In this document: positions 1-9,084 of the stretch, piece by piece
How positions within the stretch are numbered: the first letter of the stretch is position 1
Layout: every line of letters starts with the position of its first letter
IMG/VR virus record: IMGVR_UViG_3300044712_001138
Location: 1 to 32,115 of that record
DNA from: a virus
Length of the DNA: 32,115 nt
Reading direction: 5' to 3' (one strand)
Notes under the pieces: model-generated
The model's input: only the letters and a program-made list of their open reading frames with translations
Databases searched by the model: none
What the model was told of the DNA's origin: nothing
Position numbers and translations under genes: made by a program

Positions 1-225
1 ACTCATAGGACCAGCAGCTGTTCCACCGCTCATTCCACCCATTGCACCAGCACCGCCTGCACCTGCGCCAGCTGCTCCGGCTCCAGCGCCAGCTCCTGCT
101 GCGCCCGCACCCGCTGCTCCAGCGCCTGCTGCACCCGCTCCTGCGGCCCCTGCTCCGGCTGCTCCTGCACCCGCAGCGCCTGCGCCAGCTGCGCCGCCTG
201 CGGCTCCTGCTGCTAAGAAACTCAT
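1..225 (-). CDS. Gly/Ala-repeat protein (N-terminal part, runs off the window)
   Basis: An ATG at 225-223 with AGGAG five bases upstream opens a frame that stays open for all 75 codons to the window edge. After MSFLAAGAAGG the product is almost only glycine and alanine, in GAGAA/GAG-type repeats, to about residue 60, then becomes GGAGAMGGMSGGT. The DNA is far more GC-rich than the neighbouring genes. It starts 11 bases after the stop of the tail-collar fibre gene, so it is the next gene of the late operon. Gly/Ala-rich, glycine-zipper-like N-termini occur in some phage virion or ejection proteins that contact membranes; that role here is inference. The C-terminus is not in the window, so length and function are unknown. 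Confidence 0.75.
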   Translation of the reverse strand, partial: MSFLAAGAAGGAAGAGAAGAGAAGAGAAGAGAAGAGAAGAGAAGAGAGAGAAGAGAGGAGAMGGMSGGTAAGPMS

Positions 226-236
226 AAAGACTCCTG

Positions 237-1346
237 TTACGTTTTAATGATGTAGTTAAAGACTGCTGACGGAGGCATGTTGCCTGCTGAGCCAGAGCCA
301 TTTGAATCGACTGTGTGGGTGTGTGTTCCACCAGATGGAATAGAAATTCCGGTTCCAACCGAAGATGTTAAAGCGAGATTTCCGAAGTTAGCTGTGTTGT
401 CGAAGATGGGCGTTGTATTGCCGTAAGGAGTAGTTCCAAATAAACCGTAGTTGTTAAAGTCAGCTGCTGTACCAGAAAAGTGAAGCACATGTTGATGGCC
501 AGGATCACTGACAGTGTGTGAGTGAGATCCGCTACCACTTAACGTGTGAGCATGTGATTGGAAGCTTTCATCTCCACCAGTGCTACCTAATGTATTAGCA
601 GGACCTGTAACTTGCGTTCCACCAGAACCGATAATTGTACGTCTGCGAAGATCTGGAACGTTAAACGTTGTAGTTCCGTTACCACTTCCCCACGTTGTTC
701 CGATAGCTGCGAAGAGAGTTGCATACGTTGTACGTAATACAGCACTACCATCACAGATTAAATAACCCTCAGGGATATTTGATCCTGCATAAGGAAGAGT
801 TACACCAGCTGGTATAGAGAGAAGTTCCCAACCTGCTGCCTTCTTAATGTGAACGCCCGTGAAGCGAGTAGCAGGGCTTTCTTCAATGTAAAGAATAGAA
901 CCTTGAGCAGGCGTGATGGAATCACGCTGCGTCTTCGTCTTATTTGGTAATTCAATTCTGTGCTTACCAATTTTAAAGACTGCTTCACCTGCATAGTCAG
1001 CTTGGAAGACTGGGACGGTTGAAGAGATAGAAGACATATTAAGATATACGTCTGCATCTCCTGCTGTTTGGGCAGCATTGTTAATAACTCGGATGGAGCT
1101 TTTGTTGGGGTTTAAGCTCGCACTTTGTGTGATTAGGATTGACCCATCATTACCAGAGTTAGTGATCTCAATTGCTTTAACACCAGTTGTGATAGTCCAA
1201 CTGATAGCGCCAAACATTTCGCCTAAGTTGTCATTCTGAATATTCCCAGAAGACCAGTTAATTAGGTCGATGAAGTTAGCATTAACTTCAGAGGACTTCG
1301 CAAGTGTTCCACCTACGAAGGTATTTGTTACTGAAAGAGTAGCCAT
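237..1346 (-). CDS. Tail fibre with phage tail-collar domain
   Basis: A 369-residue virion protein. The N-terminus (MATLSVTNTFVGGTLAKSSE) resembles the start of many tail proteins. A phage tail-collar domain follows at about residues 175-250, recognisable from GYLICDGSAV, an RTTYATLFAAIGTTWGSGNG-type stretch and FNVPDLRRRTIIGSGG. The C-terminus is rich in His/Ser/Gly (SHSHT, GTHTHT) and ends in MPPSAVFNYIIKT, as is usual for this family, where such His pairs often bind metal in trimeric fibre tips. GAGG lies upstream of the ATG. Its likely role is receptor binding at the tail. Family assignment is strong; receptor and position in the virion are unknown. Confidence 0.85.
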   Translation of the reverse strand: MATLSVTNTFVGGTLAKSSEVNANFIDLINWSSGNIQNDNLGEMFGAISWTITTGVKAIEITNSGNDGSILITQSASLNPNKSSIRVINNAAQTAGDADVYLNMSSISSTVPVFQADYAGEAVFKIGKHRIELPNKTKTQRDSITPAQGSILYIEESPATRFTGVHIKKAAGWELLSIPAGVTLPYAGSNIPEGYLICDGSAVLRTTYATLFAAIGTTWGSGNGTTTFNVPDLRRRTIIGSGGTQVTGPANTLGSTGGDESFQSHAHTLSGSGSHSHTVSDPGHQHVLHFSGTAADFNNYGLFGTTPYGNTTPIFDNTANFGNLALTSSVGTGISIPSGGTHTHTVDSNGSGSAGNMPPSAVFNYIIKT

Positions 1347-1366
1347 TATTGACCTCTAACCAAAGG

Positions 1367-1744
1367 TTAGTATTTTTGATTGCTTGACCAGAATTGGCAG
1401 GTAGCACCAGAGGTAGGAGCGACATCGGTCGCACGAGCTTTACTGATTGCGACTACACAACCTTTTGCGAAGTAGTGGATTGGACTGTCATTTACGTCTT
1501 TGCCCATTACTGCTCCAGAAGGAATTCTGAATGTGAATACTGGAGTCGTCGTTCCGACTGTAACGTCAACTGCTGCTGCGGCATCATAGAAAAGAATGTA
1601 TTGATCTTCGCTCGCATTTGCTTCTGCGATAAAGCCAAACAAGTTACCTTTGCCAGTAAAGACTAGCGACGGCGTGTTTGTAACACTTGGTTTATAACTG
1701 TGATCTGTGCAGATCGAAGGACTTGCTGATACTGTTGGACCCAT
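1367..1744 (-). CDS. Small predicted virion protein
   Basis: A 125-residue protein with AAGGGG seven bases before its ATG. The composition is beta-rich and low in charge, with stretches such as YILFYDAAAAVDVTVGTTTPVFTFRIPSGAV, GCVVAISKARAT and a C-terminal TCQFWSSNQKY. I do not recognise a named family with certainty. Its place between the nozzle-like gene and the collar fibre, together with the beta-sandwich look, suggests a minor virion or decoration protein of the tail or head; that is inference. Confidence 0.7.
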   Translation of the reverse strand: MGPTVSASPSICTDHSYKPSVTNTPSLVFTGKGNLFGFIAEANASEDQYILFYDAAAAVDVTVGTTTPVFTFRIPSGAVMGKDVNDSPIHYFAKGCVVAISKARATDVAPTSGATCQFWSSNQKY

Positions 1745-1754
1745 AATTTACCCC

Positions 1755-3755
1755 TTATAATCCTGAGAACATGCTGCCAGAGACTCCCCATCCTAAGAGA
1801 GTTGCAGGCGCATCTTTGTCGGTTTGCATGAAAACTAATTGCATGAACTTTGCTTTGCGGTGTGGATCGTAGGTTAGTTCTGCGAGAGCAGGACCAGCCC
1901 AGATAAGTGGATCAGATTCTGTTTCAGCATCATCCGTCCAGTTATGCTCATCCCATTTGTTACCTACTCCAGGGATGACGAAATCTTCGGCAAATTCTTC
2001 TTCTACTGAGAGATCGTAAATAGTCTTAAACTTAAGCTGATATGTTTCATCTGCTGCCTCTGCGAAGATCTTTATGTTCTTAAAGAGCTTCATTGTGAGA
2101 GGAGAGCCCATAGAATATGGGCGACTGATTAATTTGCAGTAGATTCCAACTTCAGTACCAGCATCATCATCGCTATCGCCGGTATTCATCTTGTAGTATT
2201 GGCCATCGCCATTACTGTTTCCGTAGTAGGTTTCTAATGATCCGTCAGTGTTATTAGTGAACTGAAAGAATGAACCTGCTCTAAAACCTGGATGAGTAGT
2301 TGCATTTGTACCTGCACCATAGAATGTCCATCTAAAGTCAGGATACTGTTCGTAGTTGCCAACTAGTGTGAATGTTGGCTCAGCTGCTGCTTGAGTTTCA
2401 AAAACTTGGATGTAAAGACGTTTGTATTTCGTGTCGTTAACCATCGACACTTTAGTCTTCTTACTAGGTCTAAAATCGAGGTTACGAATTGTTTGCGTGA
2501 TAAAGGAAGCGATTGGTCTGACGGTATTGCCATCGGTAGCGTAGACGTTGTCTACTCCCATGAAGCAGAGTTCATCTCTTACTTGAGATTGAGCAAAGTG
2601 CCCTACTGCTCCGATTGTTTGGCTAATTTCGCGGTACGTATAGTAGACGTTATCTTCGGCCTTTGTAATGTCAGGAAGACCTACTTCTTCAAACTTTCCG
2701 ATGCTACGTTCTTTAAGAACGACTGGGATCCCGTTTATCTGTCCTCCACCTACCACTTTGTCAGTGGAACCGTAGATACCTTCACATGGTGTGCGGTTAA
2801 GAGCTGGAAAGCTCTCGATTAACGGACCTTCTTGGCCAATCTTCGAAAAGCGGGCTTCGTTACGACTCTCGTGAAAAACAAATAACCTATTGCGAGCAAT
2901 AACTGGAAACTTCGCTTTTGTATAACCATCAAACTCTGATAGTCGTGAGTTATCCAACTCCAACTGAGTTGTAGCCAAAGCATCGTCTTCTTTGTCAGCG
3001 TTATAATCGCCAGTAGTATTAGGGATTTCATCTTCTAGGAAGAGTACAGAGCCGTTAGCTACGGTACTCCAAATTCGTATGATTAATTCACGAGTTCCTG
3101 AAACGGACTGTGAGGAGGCAACAACCCCTAGTATAGCACGATTGTCGCTCTGTGTCAATTCTAAAGTTGTGAAATCAGAGGGGCTAGATTCAGCCAGTAG
3201 TGCCCCGGTGCCTGCATCCCTAATTGCATAAGTATATGCAAATATATAGGAACCTTCGATTTTCGATCCGCCCGTAGAAGCAGTCGCGGTTGGAGCTGTA
3301 AGGGGTCTATCTAACCCAAGTTCTCTGACAGCTGCACCTTCATATACGAAGGGTGTGTTTACAGAGTCGCCGTTAAAGGCATAAAGCCTATCTTCGATCT
3401 GTGCGAATGCGAGACGCTTTGTAGCGTCTAATCCGGTCTGGATTTCATCAATCCCACCTGAAACATTTAGCTTTCCAAAAGAAGCTGTACTTAAATCATC
3501 CGTCCCATAAAAGAGCCTTTGGGTTGTCCCATCAAGCATCTTATATTCGACTCCACTTCTAATAGATAAAGTGGACCACGGAGTTGTAAGCTGTCTCACA
3601 GCGCCTTTGCGCTTAGACCATCCGCCGGTTGTTCCGACGTCTACGTTTCTTGCATCTCGTGCAAAACCCGGTTGAACTAAACTTGCGGGGCTTGTGCTAT
3701 CAACGCCCTTAGCAATGTTGTAGTCCAATTCTTCTGTGTAATTATGACGACCCAT
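1755..3755 (-). CDS. Large tail-tube/nozzle-like or stabilisation protein
   Basis: A 666-residue protein with no signal peptide or membrane segment. The N-terminus reads GVDSTSPASLVQPGFARDARNVDV and the body alternates short beta strands with motifs such as RLYAFNGDS, RNRLFVFHESRNEARFS and DELCFMGVDNVYATDGN. This is the look of the beta-propeller-like tail nozzle or head-tail stabilisation proteins that follow the adaptor gene in podoviruses. Its ATG shares one base with the stop of the adaptor gene (TAATG), so translation is probably coupled. The role as tail nozzle/stabiliser is inferred from order and fold appearance, not from a decisive motif. Confidence 0.6.
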   Translation of the reverse strand: MGRHNYTEELDYNIAKGVDSTSPASLVQPGFARDARNVDVGTTGGWSKRKGAVRQLTTPWSTLSIRSGVEYKMLDGTTQRLFYGTDDLSTASFGKLNVSGGIDEIQTGLDATKRLAFAQIEDRLYAFNGDSVNTPFVYEGAAVRELGLDRPLTAPTATASTGGSKIEGSYIFAYTYAIRDAGTGALLAESSPSDFTTLELTQSDNRAILGVVASSQSVSGTRELIIRIWSTVANGSVLFLEDEIPNTTGDYNADKEDDALATTQLELDNSRLSEFDGYTKAKFPVIARNRLFVFHESRNEARFSKIGQEGPLIESFPALNRTPCEGIYGSTDKVVGGGQINGIPVVLKERSIGKFEEVGLPDITKAEDNVYYTYREISQTIGAVGHFAQSQVRDELCFMGVDNVYATDGNTVRPIASFITQTIRNLDFRPSKKTKVSMVNDTKYKRLYIQVFETQAAAEPTFTLVGNYEQYPDFRWTFYGAGTNATTHPGFRAGSFFQFTNNTDGSLETYYGNSNGDGQYYKMNTGDSDDDAGTEVGIYCKLISRPYSMGSPLTMKLFKNIKIFAEAADETYQLKFKTIYDLSVEEEFAEDFVIPGVGNKWDEHNWTDDAETESDPLIWAGPALAELTYDPHRKAKFMQLVFMQTDKDAPATLLGWGVSGSMFSGL

Positions 3756-4483
3756 TATTCATCCCAATCAGAGAAACGGAAAGGATTAGTAGCTCCGATT
3801 CCATCATTCCGTTTTTCCATCATGCTTCGGATTCTGGGTTCGTCGTTTCCGCCGCTATTTGCTTTGTCATCTGCGATGTCAGCTTTAATAAGTTCACGAG
3901 CTTCCAATTTTTTAGCGGTCGCACGATCATCATTTTCTCGGTCCAAGGCCATACCGGTGATGTATTCAATTAAACTCTCTTGGTAACGATAAGGGACGGT
4001 TGGAAAAGTAGAGAGGTTATCCAAGGGGGTAGGAGTGATCTTTCCATCAATCTTGAGCGTTCCGGTTTTAAAAGAAGGCGGCCAAAAGCGGACCTTGTTG
4101 TCTCCTACCTCTGCCCATAGAGTTGCATTCTCAGTAGTAGATCCGTCAGCTGTTTTAGGATCAAGTCTTCTAATTTGGTTTAGGTCTACCTTCTTTAAGT
4201 AGATACCTGCTTCTTCGTCGTAGATACTTTCAATGTCTGATGCAGCTACGTAGTAGCCTACAGTTGCAGTCGAAAGTTCATACTCTGCTGTACCATTCGT
4301 GACATTTAAAGACAGCCCAGTCTTTTTTAAGAAATTCCAGTCGTGCATCTTGCAAAAGCGGTATTCGGCGAGCGGAATAGTCTGCTGCAAGTACGTAAGA
4401 AAGCTCTGGCTATAGTTACCGATGAAACTTTGAACGCGAGATACAATCTCGTTACCTGAAAATCCTGAAACTGAATTGGGCAT
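3755..4483 (-). CDS. Head-to-tail adaptor protein (SU10/gatekeeper type)
   Basis: A 242-residue protein. The start has an amphipathic helix (SRVQSFIGNYSQSFLTYLQQ), then a middle portion with WNFLKKTGLSLNVTNGTAEYEL and KVRFWPPSFKTGTLKIDGKI, then PYRYQESLIEYITGMALDRE and a long charged C-terminal helix. This is the usual arrangement of phage adaptor proteins (SU10 gp-type), which form a ring below the portal and connect it to the tail tube. Gene position, after capsid and before the nozzle-like gene, agrees. The start at 4483 is close behind the previous stop (4486). Confidence 0.65.
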   Translation of the reverse strand: MPNSVSGFSGNEIVSRVQSFIGNYSQSFLTYLQQTIPLAEYRFCKMHDWNFLKKTGLSLNVTNGTAEYELSTATVGYYVAASDIESIYDEEAGIYLKKVDLNQIRRLDPKTADGSTTENATLWAEVGDNKVRFWPPSFKTGTLKIDGKITPTPLDNLSTFPTVPYRYQESLIEYITGMALDRENDDRATAKKLEARELIKADIADDKANSGGNDEPRIRSMMEKRNDGIGATNPFRFSDWDE

Positions 4484-4485
4484 TA

Positions 4486-4977
4486 TTACTCCGTTATGCC
4501 GTCAAGTTTTTTTGCGAATTGCATCTTTGCGAAAAAGTTGAGTTTGTCGTAGTCGCTGAGACCTAGTGATGAGCAGTTAAAAACTTTACGAGCTTTATCT
4601 AGTTCGATTGCTTTGCTTTGAACGAGGCGAAGGAGAGTTGTTCTCCAGCCGGGGATTGAAATCTTTGTATATTCTTTATTGAAGATATCGAATTCAGGTA
4701 TCCATTCGATGCAGATACCGCAGAGAAACTTATCTAAGTTCCCTGATTCTAATTCTTGGAAGTAGCGTTCTACATTTACACTACCGCGACCTTTAGTGTC
4801 GTATGAAAGGCCTGCTTGTTTTACCTGCTTAAGGTATATCCCTGCGTGATGAAGTCCTTCCATCTTAGTGGAATCATCCGTCCTTACGTAAAGGTTAGGG
4901 TTAAGCTTTGCTAATTTGTATTTGAAATCACCGATGATCATAGATGCTTGTGAGGAACCAAGGAGGGTAAAAGGCAT
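4486..4977 (-). CDS. Predicted head-completion protein, family not recognised
   Basis: A 163-residue soluble protein lying between the major capsid gene and the adaptor gene. It has mixed alpha/beta composition, with a C-terminal helical part (LRLVQSKAIELDKARKVF, KLNFFAKMQFAKKLDGITE). No catalytic motif, signal or membrane segment is visible. It follows a hairpin terminator and its ATG lacks a clear Shine-Dalgarno sequence, so it may be made at a much lower level than the capsid protein. A head-completion or connector role is inferred from position only. Confidence 0.6.
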   Translation of the reverse strand: MPFTLLGSSQASMIIGDFKYKLAKLNPNLYVRTDDSTKMEGLHHAGIYLKQVKQAGLSYDTKGRGSVNVERYFQELESGNLDKFLCGICIEWIPEFDIFNKEYTKISIPGWRTTLLRLVQSKAIELDKARKVFNCSSLGLSDYDKLNFFAKMQFAKKLDGITE

Positions 4978-5010
4978 AAAAATAGTGGGGGAGAGAGAAC
5001 CCCTCCCCCG
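4978..5010 (-). terminator. Hairpin terminator/attenuator after the capsid gene
   Basis: Read on the minus strand, GGGGGAG and CTCCCCC form a perfect 7-bp GC-rich stem (arms at 5003-5009 and 4987-4993) with a 9-base loop, followed by ACTATTTTTA. It lies between the capsid stop and the next start. It probably terminates part of the late transcription, so that capsid mRNA exceeds mRNA of the downstream connector genes. Confidence 0.6.
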
Positions 5011-5016
5011 AACCTA

Positions 5017-5973
5017 TTAGGTATTTGCGCCTAATGCAGAGGAACTCTTAATGCGGATTACGCGTTTCGAGCTTGCATCAAGGAACTTCGGAACGAAGCC
5101 GTGGATTTTGTATCCCACTGTTGAATACTGATCCAAAGGATCAGCAGCACCAGCAGAACCAAGCGATTTGCGGATCATCTTAATGGCTTGACCATTTAGT
5201 TCCACAACGCCGAAGGCTTCAGCACCGATAACATAGTTGGAGATAACGTCGACAGTAGAGCTGGCACCAGCATCTTCTTCCGTTGTCATCTTATCGGAAA
5301 CGAGGAATCTCATTCCATACATACGTCCGATTTCACCCTTAAGGATGTCTTTGTTATCTGTGTATTTACGGATATCGAGCCAAGATCCACTCTGTGTATC
5401 GACTGTTAAGTCGTACTCGGCGAGAGGATGAAGAACGGAGATGTACTCTCCTTTTTCGTGAGCTTCGATATAATCAGCTTTCATGCGGATCATAGCTTCG
5501 ATGAGTTCTTTATGATTTAGAACGTCACCAGCGACGATAGCAGCATCGTTTGCACGATTGTTTACACGTTGAACGAAAGCGTTTGAATCGAGTTCGTTAA
5601 CGATAAGTTTTTCAACCGTTTTAGCTGCTGCACGACCGAATCGTTCTGCTAAGTTTTCAACAACTGGATCAATCGCAGTGTCTGACAATAAGTCAGTAAC
5701 TTTCGAGAATTGACCGTATTGCGAAACTGTTGCAGTTACGTTTGCGGTGGAAACAGACAATTCAGAAGGAGGTGTTCCTTCTGTTAATGCTGATGTTGAT
5801 TCGGCAATTGCACTGTATCTTAACCATTTAACTTGCTTGCCATTACCTTTAGGAAGCTTTTGTTTCATTCCTAATTGGTAGAGCACAAGACGGGGCTCAA
5901 GGGTTTCGAGAAGTTTCTTCTCATAATACAAGTGCAGGTTAGCGCTATTTGAGGACGTCGAGATAAACGACAT
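5017..5973 (-). CDS. Major capsid protein, N4-gp56 family
   Basis: A 318-residue HK97-fold-type coat protein. The N-terminal third carries the pattern typical of N4-gp56 capsid proteins: KLPKGNGKQVKWLRYSAIAE, then LTEGTPPSE and VTATVSQYGQFSKVTDLL. This is followed by an E-loop/spine region (AAAKTVEKLIVNELDSN) and a late conserved ISVLHPLAEYDL segment. AGGAAG precedes the ATG by six bases. It follows the scaffold gene and is followed by a hairpin terminator, which fits high expression. Family assignment is confident from the motif order. Confidence 0.85.
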   Translation of the reverse strand: MSFISTSSNSANLHLYYEKKLLETLEPRLVLYQLGMKQKLPKGNGKQVKWLRYSAIAESTSALTEGTPPSELSVSTANVTATVSQYGQFSKVTDLLSDTAIDPVVENLAERFGRAAAKTVEKLIVNELDSNAFVQRVNNRANDAAIVAGDVLNHKELIEAMIRMKADYIEAHEKGEYISVLHPLAEYDLTVDTQSGSWLDIRKYTDNKDILKGEIGRMYGMRFLVSDKMTTEEDAGASSTVDVISNYVIGAEAFGVVELNGQAIKMIRKSLGSAGAADPLDQYSTVGYKIHGFVPKFLDASSKRVIRIKSSSALGANT

Positions 5974-5990
5974 ATATTACTTCCTGTACT

Positions 5991-6797
5991 TTAATCTTCA
6001 GATCGCTTTAAGAACTTGGCCATATCTGCGGAACTCATTTTAGTGAAGTCCACAGTCTGATTTCCATCAGAGCTGCCAGATTCAGATTGCGATTTGAGTT
6101 TTTCTTGTCTCACCGAAGAACTATTCTTCGATGAAGTAGCGACAGCTTGCTTTACGTAATGATCAACATCTCGTCCCCGAGACATTAAATCTAAGGCTTC
6201 TAAAACTCTTTTGGAGTTTAGAAACTCAGGACGGATTACATCCTGGAATTCGTTTGCAAGTTGTTGCATGATTGGCTCGCGCCTTGCGTAGTCAGGATTT
6301 TCCTTTTTAGCTCTCCAATAGAAGTCTTGTGCTTCTTGCGCACGTTGCTGCATTGACTGCTGTTCCGTGCGTTTGTTTAGCAATTGAGTCTGAGCCTTGA
6401 GTGCTTCTTTCAAAGCTCTCTTTGGATCTTCGTCAAAGACTTGATCGAAAGTTTCAAATGGGTCCGGCTCCGCTACAGTTTGAGCTGGGGGAGGAACTTG
6501 AGTTGGCATTGCATTGTATCGAGCAACGGATTGCTCTAACATGCGAAACCGACTTTCCATTTCCTCGCGTTCCTTTCGAGTGCTCCCTAACTCGCTCGCA
6601 AGTCTTCCACGATCTCTCTCAAGCTCTTTGTAAGCTTGCGCGATTTCAGCGGCTGACTTTCCTGCGAACTTATCTGGTAAGTTCTCGTCACTTTGTTCAG
6701 ATTGGCCCTGAGTGGAACTCTCGGGGGTCTGTTCGAGGATTTCCTCGTTCGAGGTCGTATGTTGATTTACGATTTGCTCGTCTTGTGGTTGGCTCAC
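5991..6797 (-). CDS. Capsid scaffolding protein
   Basis: A 268-residue, highly charged, Gln/Glu-rich helical protein without hydrophobic core segments. Residues about 40-90 read LPDKFAGKSAAEIAQAYKEL and then a coiled coil (GRLASELGSTRKEREEMESR); a proline-rich linker follows (PTQVPPPAQTVAEPDPFETF) and then more helix. This layout is standard for phage scaffolds, which assemble inside the procapsid and leave before packaging. It starts with GTG at 6797, with AGGAG six bases upstream, and ends just before the capsid gene, the usual scaffold-capsid order. Confidence 0.8.
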   Translation of the reverse strand: MSQPQDEQIVNQHTTSNEEILEQTPESSTQGQSEQSDENLPDKFAGKSAAEIAQAYKELERDRGRLASELGSTRKEREEMESRFRMLEQSVARYNAMPTQVPPPAQTVAEPDPFETFDQVFDEDPKRALKEALKAQTQLLNKRTEQQSMQQRAQEAQDFYWRAKKENPDYARREPIMQQLANEFQDVIRPEFLNSKRVLEALDLMSRGRDVDHYVKQAVATSSKNSSSVRQEKLKSQSESGSSDGNQTVDFTKMSSADMAKFLKRSED

Positions 6798-6818
6798 TTT
6801 TTACTCCTAGTTGAGGGA

Positions 6819-7166
6819 TTAGCCCTGATCGGGGTCCCGTTTGGTAGATAGCGCTCGGCCTTCGTTGATCTTGTAATCAACTAAAACGAGCACATTTGTG
6901 TAAGCCTTAACGGCTTCTTGCAGCCGTCTAATCTTTCTAAAATCTTCTTCTACTGCGAGCTTTGCTTTGAGTTGCTCAATGCTCATGCTCAGATACTTTT
7001 CGATTACTTGAAAACCCCTGCTGCCCTTTAATAGTTCGAGCGCTAGGCCTTCTTCGATCATTTCTTGAATCTCAGATTCTTCCTGAGCATTTTTTAAATC
7101 TTCGTATTCGTCAGTCTCTGGATTCCACGGACGAACGTTCTCTGTGCTGTACAAGATGCGTGACAT
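6819..7166 (-). CDS. Small acidic protein between portal and scaffold
   Basis: A 115-residue, Glu-rich, mostly helical protein (EEGLALELLKGSRGFQVIEK, KLAVEEDFRKIRRLQEAVKA). AAAGGA lies upstream of the ATG at a somewhat long distance. Similar small helical proteins of unknown function often sit between portal and scaffold genes in podovirus-like late modules. No motif gives a function. Confidence 0.65.
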   Translation of the reverse strand: MSRILYSTENVRPWNPETDEYEDLKNAQEESEIQEMIEEGLALELLKGSRGFQVIEKYLSMSIEQLKAKLAVEEDFRKIRRLQEAVKAYTNVLVLVDYKINEGRALSTKRDPDQG

Positions 7167-7181
7167 GTTTTTGTTTTCCTT

Positions 7182-9077
7182 TTATCGACGAAGTCCTAGA
7201 CCAGCTAAGACATCGAGAGTAGGTGCAATGTTTTCAGGACCCTGCCCCATTGGAGCATTAGGTTGTGGGGCGTTCTGTCCCACTTGTGCATTGATAGCTT
7301 GTTCTGCTGCTAAATTTTGCTGTTGGATTCCCATGCGTTCTTCGTCAGAACGAACAAAGCGTTTTACTTGGCGTCCGAGTAATGGACGGAGAAGAGCTTC
7401 TAATAGAACGTCAGGTTTAATTGTTCCAGGTTGAGAAGCTTCAACCGCTTGTAAGATTTGCGATACAGACTGCATTTTCTGGAACTGACCTTCCGGTCCG
7501 CCATTGTCTAATGCAGTTTCAACCGTGAAATCATAGTTACGATAGAAAGCATCTGGAGGTAGCTTTTCAAATGGATTAGGTGAATTAGGATCAGAGATAC
7601 GAACCCATTCGTCATCTGTAACAAACTGACGGTTTGTCATTAACATTATCCAAGCGACTCTTTTGAAATAGAGGTCAGCTAAGATACGTGCCTTAAGTCC
7701 TAACCGAGAGGAGCTAAAGCTCTGAATAAAATTAACACCCGTTGCAGAACGACCGAATTGCTTTCCAAGTGTAGATGCAACAGGAGCAGCATTAACTAAA
7801 GCTGTAGCATTTTGGATATCATTCTGGATGAAAGCCATTTCCTCTCTAGAGCCAATGGACGGGTCGAGAGGAGGCAAAGGCTTAATTCCATTTACGTCAT
7901 TTGACCAAACAACGCCGTTAGGTCTTGCAAACAATTGCTTCGCATTGATGCCAGCATTTCTATCTGCAATCCACATAGGGTTAACAGAGAGATTGATGTT
8001 ATCTAAGCGAGCATTACGAATCTGATTAGCTTCTTTAATAAGAGAGCGAACAGCTGTTAATTCAGGAATTCCGTAGAATTCATTTTCACGTAAATAGTTA
8101 GGACAAGCGACGAAGGGCTTAAACTTATAGTCGTAGAAGTTTTCTTCTTCGCGGATGATTACGTCGCCGTTTGCAATCGTAATGATATATTCTTTGTATT
8201 CGCCGTTACCATCTGGATCGTGAAGTCCCCAATATTCCCAGATTTCAACTTTACCTTCATCTTTGATTCCAGCTTCTTCAACGCCTTGGAATTTTTCGAA
8301 TGCGTCTTTTTCGCCATCATCATTGAAGTAGTACGGAGTACCCCAAGCATCACAACCCTTTTTAGCAACGCTTAAAGCTTCAAGTTCTTTGAGGTTCTTA
8401 TAAACTCCTGCCTGTTTTAAGGCTTGCACAGTTTTACGCATACGGTGGACGCATCCACGCATAGCTGCAATATCGCCTGGCTTTTTAGCTGACCAATCTG
8501 GGAAGAAGTCATAGATGGGAACAATTTCAAGATCTGGCCCGTCAAATAGAACTTCAAAGCTTGGCTCTTTAACTGTTATCTGTGCGCCAGAGATTGGATC
8601 AACTTCTCGGCGTCTTCTGATAGTATCAACTTCCTTATAACGATAAGGAACTTTAGCGATAGCTGTTCCATCAAGAAGCATGCTCTTAATGAACACTGCT
8701 GTCTTTCCTTGGAACTGCATCTCTTCAAATTGATGGTGATGAAAATCCGTTAAGAGATCTTCCCACATTGCATCGTCAGCACCTTCACCTTTAAAGCTAA
8801 GGACGTTTCCACCTTTAAAGAAAAGGTCCATTACTTGAGGCGTTTGGGTTTCAATGATTGTGAAACCAAAGGGAAGCTTTAGATTTGCCCGTTGAATTAC
8901 AGAACGACTTAAGTTTTTCCAGTTCTCGTAAATGTCACGCGATTGCTTCGCGAGTTCCAAATGTGGCTCACGATAACGATGAGAACGAAACATGAACGAA
9001 CGAACCATAGAAATGGTTCTACGGTCGCGTTGATCTTTCGCTATATCTTCTGCGCTATACTCAAAAGGTTGGTCCAT
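7182..9077 (-). CDS. Portal protein
   Basis: About 631 residues if translation starts at the ATG at 9077, which has AGGA five bases upstream; an in-frame TTG at 9095 would add six residues and overlap terL. The sequence has the usual portal organisation: N-terminal helical part, a mixed wing with RVxWI-like strands, a central YxGIPELTAVRSLIKEANQ segment corresponding to the stem/crown region, and a Gln/Pro-rich C-terminus. The protein forms the ring at the unique capsid vertex through which DNA is packaged and released. It directly follows TerL, the classic order. Confidence 0.8.
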   Translation of the reverse strand: MDQPFEYSAEDIAKDQRDRRTISMVRSFMFRSHRYREPHLELAKQSRDIYENWKNLSRSVIQRANLKLPFGFTIIETQTPQVMDLFFKGGNVLSFKGEGADDAMWEDLLTDFHHHQFEEMQFQGKTAVFIKSMLLDGTAIAKVPYRYKEVDTIRRRREVDPISGAQITVKEPSFEVLFDGPDLEIVPIYDFFPDWSAKKPGDIAAMRGCVHRMRKTVQALKQAGVYKNLKELEALSVAKKGCDAWGTPYYFNDDGEKDAFEKFQGVEEAGIKDEGKVEIWEYWGLHDPDGNGEYKEYIITIANGDVIIREEENFYDYKFKPFVACPNYLRENEFYGIPELTAVRSLIKEANQIRNARLDNINLSVNPMWIADRNAGINAKQLFARPNGVVWSNDVNGIKPLPPLDPSIGSREEMAFIQNDIQNATALVNAAPVASTLGKQFGRSATGVNFIQSFSSSRLGLKARILADLYFKRVAWIMLMTNRQFVTDDEWVRISDPNSPNPFEKLPPDAFYRNYDFTVETALDNGGPEGQFQKMQSVSQILQAVEASQPGTIKPDVLLEALLRPLLGRQVKRFVRSDEERMGIQQQNLAAEQAINAQVGQNAPQPNAPMGQGPENIAPTLDVLAGLGLRR

Positions 9078-9084
9078 AAACTTC

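Noticed and set aside
42-227. Plus-strand frame rich in Leu, Arg and His
   Set aside because: It is the complement of the Gly/Ala-coding repeat on the minus strand; its composition follows from that repeat and it has no supporting signal.
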